Shown piece after piece: positions 1 through 5,616 of a stretch of 9,175 nucleotides of DNA. The position numbers and the translations under genes are program-made. The stretch's first letter is position 1, and each line of letters opens with the position of its first letter. Under the pieces are notes generated by a model. That model was not told the DNA's origin and made no database searches. It saw nothing but the letters and a program-made list of their open reading frames with translations. Source of the DNA: an uncultured Lachnospiraceae bacterium (lineage in GTDB: Bacteria; Bacillota_A; Clostridia; Lachnospirales; Lachnospiraceae); NCBI GenBank assembly GCA_902766415.1, contig CACXDR010000172.1:1-9175 (forward strand), in the 5' to 3' direction.

Positions 1-30
1 CCGGAAAATACGCAGTTTCTGAAAACAAGA

Positions 31-67
31 CTGTCCGGATCCACGAAGGTCCCGGACAGCCGTTTTT
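31..67. terminator. Bidirectional-looking intrinsic terminator after trpB
   Basis: CTGTCCGG (31-38) and CCGGACAG (52-59) form a perfect 8-bp stem with a 13-base loop. On the plus strand it is followed by TTTTT at 63-67. On the minus strand, the direction of trpB, it is followed by the T-rich run TCTTGTTTTC (30 down to 21). The trpB stop lies 35 bases away from the stem. The two T-rich flanks suggest it also ends a plus-strand gene left of the window. A plus-strand frame closing with TGA at 20-22 would fit that, but seven codons are too few to call a gene. Confidence 0.75.
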
Positions 68-93
68 CCTGCCTGGCAGGTCTATGGTCGTTT

Positions 94-1353
94 TTACTGC
101 TTCGCGCGCTTCTCTTCCATCTTCTGAAGGAATTCGTCGCCGTAGCCATAGTGCTCCACGATGTAGTCGAGATCCTTGTCGCCGCGTCCGGAAAGGTTCA
201 CCAGGATGGAGCCTGTTTTTCCGGTCCTCGCGACGCGGATCGCGTACGCAAGGGCATGCGAGCTCTCGATCGCCGGGATAATGCCCTCGTGTCTCGACAG
301 AAGGAACAGGGCCTCGATGGCGTCATCGTCCCCGACCGTCGTGTACTTCACGCGGCCAAGATCATGAAGAAGCGCGTGCTCCGGACCTGCCGCCGGATAG
401 TCAAGTCCGCTCGCGTTCGAGTATACCGGCGCGGGATCGCCGTTTTCATCCGCCAGCATAATGCTGTTGAAGCCGTGCATGACGCCTTCTTTTCCGTAGG
501 TGATGGACGCCGCGTGGTCGCCGAGCTTCGGGCCGCGGCCAAGCGGCTCAACGCCCACAAGCTCGACCGGGTCCGCAAGGAAGGGCGTGAACATGCCGAT
601 GGCGTTGGAGCCGCCGCCTACGCATGCAGTCACCTGGTCCGGCAGATGGCCGGTCTCGGCCACGAACTGCGCCTTCGCTTCCTCTCCGATGCAGTACTGG
701 AAATCACGGACCATCAGCGGGAAGGGATGCGGGCCCGCTGCCGTGCCGATACAGTAGATCGCGTCCTTATATTCGCGGGAATATGCCATGAAGGCAGCAT
801 CGACCGCTTCCTTCAGCGTCTTTAAGCCGAAGCTGACCGGGACCACGTTCGCGCCCAGCATCTTCATACGGGTCACGTTCGGAGCCTGCTTCGCGATATC
901 GACCTCGCCCATATAGATGTCGCACTCCAGCCCGAAATAAGCCGCTGCCGTCGCAAGCGCCACGCCGTGCTGTCCCGCGCCGGTCTCCGCTATGAGCTTC
1001 TTCTTCCCCATATACTTCGCGAGAAGTCCCTCGCCCATGCAGTGGTTCAGCTTGTGCGCGCCGGTATGGTTCAGGTCCTCCCTCTTAAGGTAGATCTGCG
1101 TCCTGCCCAGGAGGTTCGAGAGGGTCTGGCAGTGGTACACCGGAGTGGGCCGTCCCTGGAAGTCGCGGCGGATGCGGCGAAGCTCCGCGATAAACTGCGC
1201 GGACTGGGCGATGGTATTGTAGCCCTCCGCGTACTCGTTGAAGGCCTTGATCAGCTCCGGGTCCTTCAGGAAGTTGCCGCCGTACCTGCCGAACCATCCG
1301 TCCTCGGACGGGTATTCTTTGAGGTAGTTGTCGAAATCTCTGTACTTGTTCAA
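94..1353 (-). CDS. trpB: Tryptophan synthase beta chain (TrpB), monocistronic
   Basis: This PLP enzyme condenses indole with L-serine to make L-tryptophan in the cytoplasm, normally in an alpha2-beta2 complex with TrpA. The 419 residues carry the family's key elements: [12 protein letters not shown] with the PLP lysine at K101, AETGAGQHG with the catalytic glutamate at E123, the phosphate-binding GGGSNAIG loop at 246-253, [12 protein letters not shown] near 317-326, and LSGRGDKD at 387-394. The start is TTG at 1353-1351, because AAGGAGG lies 8 bases upstream and no ATG fits. The length is slightly above the usual 390-400. Several normally conserved spots differ: HKLNH where HKINN is common, [12 protein letters not shown] where G-x-x-D-hydrophobic-ERQALNV is common, and [10 protein letters not shown] where HSISAGLDYP is common. 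It is still of the TrpB1 type by HTGAHK. No trpA or other trp gene is adjacent and it has its own promoter and terminator, so a role in indole salvage, or partnership with a distant TrpA, is possible (inference). Confidence 0.95.
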   Translation of the reverse strand: MNKYRDFDNYLKEYPSEDGWFGRYGGNFLKDPELIKAFNEYAEGYNTIAQSAQFIAELRRIRRDFQGRPTPVYHCQTLSNLLGRTQIYLKREDLNHTGAHKLNHCMGEGLLAKYMGKKKLIAETGAGQHGVALATAAAYFGLECDIYMGEVDIAKQAPNVTRMKMLGANVVPVSFGLKTLKEAVDAAFMAYSREYKDAIYCIGTAAGPHPFPLMVRDFQYCIGEEAKAQFVAETGHLPDQVTACVGGGSNAIGMFTPFLADPVELVGVEPLGRGPKLGDHAASITYGKEGVMHGFNSIMLADENGDPAPVYSNASGLDYPAAGPEHALLHDLGRVKYTTVGDDDAIEALFLLSRHEGIIPAIESSHALAYAIRVARTGKTGSILVNLSGRGDKDLDYIVEHYGYGDEFLQKMEEKRAKQ

Positions 1354-1360
1354 TTTTCAA

Positions 1361-1367
1361 GCCTCCT
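1361..1367 (-). promoter_or_regulatory. Ribosome binding site deciding the TTG start of trpB
   Basis: On the minus strand AAGGAGG is followed by 8 bases and then TTG-AAC-AAG, the first codons of trpB. The strength of this site and its spacing are the main reason for accepting a TTG start at 1353. Confidence 0.8.
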
Positions 1368-1423
1368 TGATAAAGCAGATAACCTGTCACAAAGCAGTAT
1401 CTTTTTAGTTGTATTTACGCAAT

Positions 1424-1452
1424 ATTGTAAAGGAATCCGTATTATTTGTACA
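1424..1452 (-). promoter_or_regulatory. Candidate sigma-A promoter of trpB
   Basis: On the minus strand TGTACA (1452-1447, 4 of 6 matches to TTGACA) and TACAAT (1429-1424, 5 of 6 to TATAAT) are separated by exactly 17 bases. Transcription would start near 1417, leaving a leader of about 64 bases before the TTG start. That is too short for a T-box or trp leader-peptide attenuator, and none is visible. Confidence 0.6.
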
Positions 1453-1465
1453 GAAGGGAAATGTT

Positions 1466-1498
1466 CCCGGGCCGGACCGGGTTCCGCTCTGTTCCGGC
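1466..1498. other. GC-rich stem-loop in the trpB/unknown-gene divergent region
   Basis: GCCGGA (1471-1476) pairs with TCCGGC (1493-1498) around a 16-base loop, and a competing small stem CCCGG (1466-1470)/CCGGG (1477-1481) overlaps it. On the plus strand CTTTTCC follows. It lies between the two divergent promoters and could be a weak terminator-like or regulatory structure. No function can be assigned. Apart from this and the two promoters, nothing else is seen in the 1354-1582 intergenic stretch. Confidence 0.3.
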
Positions 1499-1548
1499 TT
1501 TTCCTCCTGATTTTTTCCACAGTATCAGTTTAGTATCTGTTCCTCATA

Positions 1549-1554
1549 TATAAT
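1549..1554 (+). promoter_or_regulatory. Consensus -10 box of the unknown gene's promoter
   Basis: A perfect TATAAT sits 29 bases before the ATG of the 683-residue protein gene. The position of the -35 (CAGTTT at 1526-1531, spacing 17) matches the consensus poorly, so the promoter may need an activator or depend on the -10. The AT-rich run ATATATAAT precedes ATGG, an in-frame ATG that overlaps this -10 box and is therefore unlikely to be the translation start. Confidence 0.55.
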
Positions 1555-1582
1555 GGCTGTACAAACAGAAAGGAGACTCCAT

Positions 1583-3634
1583 ATGCCTGACAAAAACAGG
1601 ATCTATCTCGCGAACACTGTGACCCAGATGCTCACATATGTGAGTATCGGTATCGACTTTTTCAAGGATCCCGGTAACATTCTGAATGATGCGATGGATG
1701 CTTTTATGGTGGAGGAGGACTCTCTCGTTACCGCACCGTATCAAAAAACTGTTGACGCCGCCATCACAGACCCGAAAAAGGTTCAAAAGCTGGACAAAAC
1801 CCTGGGAACACTTTATACGACAATGGCCCAGGATCTTGGACAGACCGATCCGGCAACGCAGGGCTATGAACATGCCATGCGCTCTATATACAGCATGGCC
1901 TTTTTCATGGCACTGAACGGAGGAGACTTAAAGTATCAGAAGTCGGAAAACGGTTTTTTCGACAGCCTGTTAGGGAGGATCCCGGATTTTATAGCTCCTT
2001 CCAGATTTACCAAAAAGGCTCCCCAGCTGGATCCGGACAAGCTTATGGAAGAGCTGAAAGAACCGGACCGCGAGCTCTCCGGCTTCGATGAGATGAACGT
2101 GCTCTTTCAGAAATTCCCTCTTGGAAAGCTTTTAGATACCCTCTCTCTCGGAAGCTCCTTCATGTTTGACGCACTGACCAATCATGACAAGATGTCGGAA
2201 AAGGAGCTGGAAGAGACCCGCCTGCAGCTTCTCGGATTGTCCAGGCAGGCAAAGGAGCTCGCGGACTCGTTGTTTGATATGTCCCGGGAAGACATGAAGG
2301 CATTTTCCAAGATCTTCAATCGTCCTAACAGGACAACAGCCGTAGAGACCCAGTGGTACGGGCCCCGGGGAATGAAGAGCACAGTGAGCAAGGACATGGC
2401 AGCTCTTGAAAAAGCTATGGAAAAGCATGTGCCGTTTTCCCACCTGGATGTTTATCAGCATATTGTCACTCATTCCAACAATTTGGAAAAGGGCTTCGAT
2501 CTGCCAGGGGCAAAAGACCTGCCCGGTATAGAAGACCTTAAAGAAAAAAACCACAGGCTGCAGGAGCTTCTGAAAAAGGATTTTGCTTCTTTCACTCCTG
2601 AACAGGCAGCAGAGCACCTGAATCTAATCGGAGAAGCTTCCCGAAATGTAACGGACGCTCTGAAGGTCACTTCTGAGGGTCTTCCAAAGATTAATACCAT
2701 GAGCTCAGAGGAGCTTGCCAGTCTGCCCGAGAACGAAGTGGCACTGTACAATCAGAGCCTCATGCTGAAACGGTTTTTCGGTTTCACGAACATCTGCGAC
2801 TCAAAGTTCCCGGACAGTTATATCTACGGAAAGATGACAGGCAATACCCGGGTAGCTGTTCCCGGAGGCCTTCCTGCGGCCCCGCCTGTCAAGCCGGAAC
2901 AGGAAAAGCAGCCTGAGGTCAAGCCTCAGGTCAACAACGCGCAGCCTTCCGGGGTCAAGGCCGGCGTCCAGGAAGCATCCGTAAAAAGACGCAGTGACGA
3001 AGAAAGTGTCATTGCCGCCATGTCGGAAAAGATGGAGATCCTTTCCAGCCTGTATCAGCATCTTTACATGGAGGGCTCCTCGTTAGGGCGCGACAGCACT
3101 GAGTACAAGAACTTCCGCAATGCCATAAAAGCTATTCATGATGTCTGGAATCCTCCGGAGAGGAGGCAGCTGGACCTTGGCACTCCCGAAGGACGCACAC
3201 AGGCAAACGGGCTTTTCGATACTGCGCTTAAAACCGCCAATTTATATTATCTGAAGCATGCTCTCCGGGATAATATCAAGAGTTCCTATGGAAATGTCCG
3301 CAGAAATACCGCCATCGCCACGATTGATGTCCTGGCTTCCCACATGATGAAGGGATACCTCAAAGACAGCACGGAAAAGGGGAATATGGCCAGGGACGGA
3401 GAGGTCTACCGGGAACAGGTCAGCCTTGAGGATCTCATCTTAAACGAAAAAGCCTACGCGACTCTCACCTATGGAAACAAGAATTCGAATGCCTATAAAA
3501 AACAGGCTGACGTGGCAAGAAGAGGCTATCAGTACCATGAAAACAAGAGGGCTGAACAACAGCACCGGCAGGCCCGGAAAATCGGGACAGAAGAAGCGGT
3601 GGACGCCTTCCTGCAGAGAAAACCCAGGCGCTGA
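1583..3634 (+). CDS. Unrecognised 683-residue helical protein with Pro-rich linker
   Basis: I do not recognise a named family. The start is ATG 1583 with AAAGGAGA at 1569-1576. The upstream in-frame ATG at 1553 overlaps the -10 box. The protein appears cytosolic: no signal peptide, no convincing membrane segment, and one cysteine (C405). Three parts are visible. Residues 1-422 are largely helical and amphipathic. Residues 423-466 form a linker rich in Pro, Lys, Glu and Gln, encoded in part by a near-repeated 12-base unit (2912-2935). Residues 467-683 are a second helical region with SSLGRDSTEYKNFRNAIKAI (499-518), LKTANLYYLKHALRDNIKSS (549-568), YGNVRR, and a basic tail ending QRKPRR. From memory, a pattern of S-x-EYKN-x-x-x-A, then ALK-A-x-x-YY-x-K, then G-x-x-R recurs at the C-termini of large uncharacterised Lachnospiraceae proteins, but I cannot verify this. 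GC content is visibly lower than the neighbours (hand counts of 45-57% in sampled 60-base rows), which fits acquisition or an accessory role. It is transcribed alone, with its own promoter and terminator. Confidence 0.85.
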   Translation: MPDKNRIYLANTVTQMLTYVSIGIDFFKDPGNILNDAMDAFMVEEDSLVTAPYQKTVDAAITDPKKVQKLDKTLGTLYTTMAQDLGQTDPATQGYEHAMRSIYSMAFFMALNGGDLKYQKSENGFFDSLLGRIPDFIAPSRFTKKAPQLDPDKLMEELKEPDRELSGFDEMNVLFQKFPLGKLLDTLSLGSSFMFDALTNHDKMSEKELEETRLQLLGLSRQAKELADSLFDMSREDMKAFSKIFNRPNRTTAVETQWYGPRGMKSTVSKDMAALEKAMEKHVPFSHLDVYQHIVTHSNNLEKGFDLPGAKDLPGIEDLKEKNHRLQELLKKDFASFTPEQAAEHLNLIGEASRNVTDALKVTSEGLPKINTMSSEELASLPENEVALYNQSLMLKRFFGFTNICDSKFPDSYIYGKMTGNTRVAVPGGLPAAPPVKPEQEKQPEVKPQVNNAQPSGVKAGVQEASVKRRSDEESVIAAMSEKMEILSSLYQHLYMEGSSLGRDSTEYKNFRNAIKAIHDVWNPPERRQLDLGTPEGRTQANGLFDTALKTANLYYLKHALRDNIKSSYGNVRRNTAIATIDVLASHMMKGYLKDSTEKGNMARDGEVYREQVSLEDLILNEKAYATLTYGNKNSNAYKKQADVARRGYQYHENKRAEQQHRQARKIGTEEAVDAFLQRKPRR

Positions 3635-3653
3635 AGCGGTCATCCTGAACATT

Positions 3654-3680
3654 CCCGCCACTTAAGAAGCGGGGGCTTCT
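3654..3680. other. Overlapping alternative hairpins just after the unknown gene
   Basis: CCCGC (3654-3658) can pair with GCGGG (3669-3673), and AGAAGC (3665-3670) can pair with GCTTCT (3675-3680). The two stems share bases and exclude each other. The block starts about 20 bases after the stop codon and lacks a T-tract, so it is not the terminator. It may be a 3'-UTR structure, or a relic of a transposon end that carries such hairpins. Neither can be shown here. Confidence 0.3.
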
Positions 3681-3706
3681 CCCACTGAGATAAAACAAAG
3701 TAAACA

Positions 3707-3749
3707 GGCCACAGGCGGCCCGGCAGGGCGCCTGCGGCCTTCTTTTTTT
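3707..3749 (+). terminator. Strong intrinsic terminator of the unknown gene
   Basis: GGCCACAGGCG (3707-3717) pairs with CGCCTGCGGCC (3729-3739) with a single A-C mismatch, and the stem extends inward through CCC/GGG. TTCTTTTTTT follows at 3740-3749. It ends the plus-strand transcript about 73 bases after the TGA at 3632-3634 and separates that gene from the downstream oxidase operon. Confidence 0.9.
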
Positions 3750-3799
3750 ACAAAGCGGCTTGTGTTTTCTTCCCAAATCCATTTTTCCGCACCGCGCCG

Positions 3800-3839
3800 G
3801 GACCGGCACGTCCCATGCACGGTCCTCCCTCCGGAAGGG
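3800..3839. other. GC-rich hairpins in the spacer before the oxidase operon
   Basis: GGACCG-GCA (3800-3808) pairs with TGC-A-CGGTCC (3816-3825), leaving one bulged A and a 7-base loop. CCCT/AGGG around TCCGGA follows at 3827-3839. Neither strand shows a T-tract next to it. The stretch 3750-3858 holds no credible gene. The structure could be regulatory or a remnant. I do not recognise a riboswitch. Confidence 0.3.
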
Positions 3840-3859
3840 TCTGCAGGCTTTCTAATATT

Positions 3860-3878
3860 TATACACGAGTGCTGTATA
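3860..3878. promoter_or_regulatory. Dyad operator candidate upstream of the oxidase operon
   Basis: TATACACGAGTGCTGTATA is a perfect 6-bp inverted repeat, TATACA/TGTATA, around 7 bases. It ends 4 bases before the -35 box at 3883. A longer perfect repeat, ATACACGA (3861-3868)/TCGTGTAT (3901-3908), brackets the -35. Related GTGTAA and GTGTAT half-sites lie at 3895-3900 and 3903-3908. The placement fits binding by a dimeric regulator, for example a GntR-type as often found with lactate or glycolate genes. The regulator's identity is inference and no regulator gene is in the window. Confidence 0.4.
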
Positions 3879-3882
3879 ACGC

Positions 3883-3911
3883 TTGACTATGCAGGTGTAA
3901 TCGTGTATTTT
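3883..3911 (+). promoter_or_regulatory. Candidate promoter of the oxidase-etfBA operon
   Basis: TTGACT (3883-3888, 5 of 6 matches) and TATTTT (3906-3911, 4 of 6) are separated by 17 bases. Transcription would start near 3918, giving a leader of about 105 bases that contains the repeat-hairpin block at 3950-3998. Confidence 0.55.
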
Positions 3912-3949
3912 TACTTTTAATGCACCATCGGCAGAAAAAGGCCGGTCCT

Positions 3950-3998
3950 CCGGGCCGCCGTTCATCTGCCGGAAGGCGGCGCCGCGTGCCGGGCCGCC
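3950..3998 (+). other. Leader with duplicated CCGGGCCGCC and competing hairpins
   Basis: CCGGGCCGCC occurs at 3950-3959 and again at 3989-3998. GGCGGC at 3975-3980 can pair with GCCGCC in either copy (3954-3959 or 3993-3998), so two mutually exclusive stems are possible. The downstream stem ends 7 bases before the AAAGGAGA ribosome binding site (4006-4013). This geometry could affect translation of the first gene. No known riboswitch class is recognised. Confidence 0.35.
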
Positions 3999-4023
3999 AT
4001 GAAGCAAAGGAGAAACAATACAC

Positions 4024-5616
4024 ATGAAAGACAACTTTCGCGACACCTACCGGCAGTACCTGAAGGACGAATCCAGGACCGAAGGCTACGCGGACTCCAT
4101 TTCCTTCCCGAAGTCGGAAACGGAGGTCTCGGAGGATCTGAAAAACTACTGCGGCAGGGGCATCCCCGTCACAGTACAGGGCGCCCGGACCGGCCTGACC
4201 GGCGGGTGCGTACCCTTCGGAGGCCATATCCTCAACACTTCCGGACTGGACCGTTTTCTCGGCATGGAGCTTGACGATGACGGCAGCTTCCTGATCCGCG
4301 TCCAGCCGGCAGTCCCTCTCTCCAGGCTTCGCACGCTTCTCACGGAAAAAAGCCTTCCTGCGGAAGGCTGGAGCCAGGAATCCCTTGCGGTCTATGAGCA
4401 GTTCCGGACGGCACCGGAGCAGTTTTTTCCGCCGGATCCTACGGAAAGCTCCGCGTTTCTCGGCGGTATCGCCGCCTGCAACGCCTCCGGCTCCCGCAGC
4501 TACCTTTATGGTCCCATGCGTCCCTATGTCCGGGCCCTCCGCCTGGCCCTGACGGACGGGGACATTCTTTCCCTCCGCCGCGGTGAATGCTTTGCCGACG
4601 GCAGGAAGCTTTCCGTCAGGACCGAAAGCGGACGGACCATTGAAGCGGAGCTTCCCTCCTACCATATGCCGTCCTGCAAGAATGCCTCCGGTTATTACGC
4701 CGCGGACAATATGGACGCCGTCGACCTCATCGTGGGCTCCGACGGAACGCTGGGCGTGCTTACGGAGCTCACGCTGAAGCTGGTGCCGAAGCCGAAGGTC
4801 ATCTGGGGCGTCAGCGTCTTTTTTAAGGACGAACCCATGGCGATCCGTTTCACGGAAGCGCTGCGTCCGCAGGTCCGGAACGCAGCTGCCATAGAATATT
4901 TCGACGGGAACGCCCTCGGGATCCTGAGAAACCAGAAGGCGAACAACGCCGCTTTCTCCTCTCTCCCCGTGATCCCCGACGGAGCGGGCTGCTGCATCTA
5001 CACCGAGCTCCACTGCGGCTCGGAGGAGGAAGCATCCGGCACGCTTTACCGGATCGGCGAGGTCCTTACCGGCTGCGGCGGCAGCGAGGACGAGACCTGG
5101 GTCGCCCGGGACGAAAAGGACAGGAACCTGCTGATCTTCTTCCGGCACGCGGTGCCGGAAAGCGCCAACATGCTGATCGACGTGCGCCGGCAGTCGGATC
5201 CCTCGATCACGAAGCTCGGCTCCGACATGTCTGTCCCGGACGGAAAGCTCTCGGAGATCGTCCGGATGTACCGTGAGACCACGGCGGAAGCCGGACTGGA
5301 GACCGCCACCTGGGGACACATCGGCAGCAACCACCTGCATGTGAACATCCTGCCCGCGGACCAGGAGGACTATAAGAAGGGAAAAGCGCTCTTCGCGCGC
5401 TGGGCGGAGACCGTCACCTCGCTCGGCGGAGCCGTCTCCGCGGAGCACGGCGTCGGGAAGATCAAGCGGGGCTTCCTTGAGACGATGTACGGAAAGGAAG
5501 GGCTCCGGGAAATGGCGGCCGTGAAGGCGGCCTTCGACCCGTCCCTCATGCTGGCAAGAGGCAACCTGTTCCCGGAAGAGCTGCTGGATGAGACCGGAAA
5601 GGGGGCGCGCGCGTGA
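4024..5616 (+). CDS. FAD-linked 2-hydroxyacid dehydrogenase (GlcD/LctD-like)
   Basis: This 530-residue flavoprotein belongs to the FAD-oxidase family (PCMH-type FAD domain, then FAD-oxidase C domain) that includes GlcD, D-lactate and D-2-hydroxyglutarate dehydrogenases. The FAD domain shows VQGARTGLTGG (51-61), PPDPTESSAFLGGIAACNASG (split across 136-156) and DLIVGSDGTLGVLTE (234-248). The C-terminal domain shows GHIGSNHLHVN with H432 and H439 at the usual metal-ligand spacing plus an extra H437, and AEHGVGK with E474 and H475. It is longer than the roughly 460-470 residues usual for LctD; extra sequence appears around 110-134 and 180-215. AAAGGAGA lies 10 bases before ATG 4024. The stop overlaps the GTG of etfB, so translation is probably coupled. 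With EtfBA downstream, it would pass electrons from a 2-hydroxyacid (D-lactate, glycolate or similar) to the ETF. The family call is firm, the substrate is not. There is no CCG or iron-sulfur domain in this protein. Confidence 0.9.
   Translation: MKDNFRDTYRQYLKDESRTEGYADSISFPKSETEVSEDLKNYCGRGIPVTVQGARTGLTGGCVPFGGHILNTSGLDRFLGMELDDDGSFLIRVQPAVPLSRLRTLLTEKSLPAEGWSQESLAVYEQFRTAPEQFFPPDPTESSAFLGGIAACNASGSRSYLYGPMRPYVRALRLALTDGDILSLRRGECFADGRKLSVRTESGRTIEAELPSYHMPSCKNASGYYAADNMDAVDLIVGSDGTLGVLTELTLKLVPKPKVIWGVSVFFKDEPMAIRFTEALRPQVRNAAAIEYFDGNALGILRNQKANNAAFSSLPVIPDGAGCCIYTELHCGSEEEASGTLYRIGEVLTGCGGSEDETWVARDEKDRNLLIFFRHAVPESANMLIDVRRQSDPSITKLGSDMSVPDGKLSEIVRMYRETTAEAGLETATWGHIGSNHLHVNILPADQEDYKKGKALFARWAETVTSLGGAVSAEHGVGKIKRGFLETMYGKEGLREMAAVKAAFDPSLMLARGNLFPEELLDETGKGARA

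Noticed and set aside
1..22. End of a plus-strand gene with TGA at 20-22
   Set aside because: Only seven codons are visible. The plus-strand T-tract after the 31-59 hairpin makes it plausible, but there is not enough to call a feature.
151..825. 224-codon plus-strand open frame opposite trpB
   Set aside because: It is antisense to a well-conserved trpB, with no ribosome binding site or recognisable product.
1553..1582. Upstream ATG adding ten residues (MAVQTERRLH) to the unknown protein
   Set aside because: This ATG overlaps the TATAAT box and so would lie upstream of the transcription start, and it has no ribosome binding site; ATG 1583 has AAAGGAGA at good spacing.
2912..2930. CCTGAGG/CCTCAGG hairpin within the unknown gene as an internal terminator
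   Set aside because: There is no T-tract after it, and it is explained by the near-repeated 12-base unit that encodes the Pro-Glu-Val-Lys linker.
3750..4023. Riboswitch or small RNA in the spacer before the oxidase operon
   Set aside because: Hairpins are present, but none matches a riboswitch core I can recognise, and GC-rich spacers form stems by chance; only the individual structures are reported.
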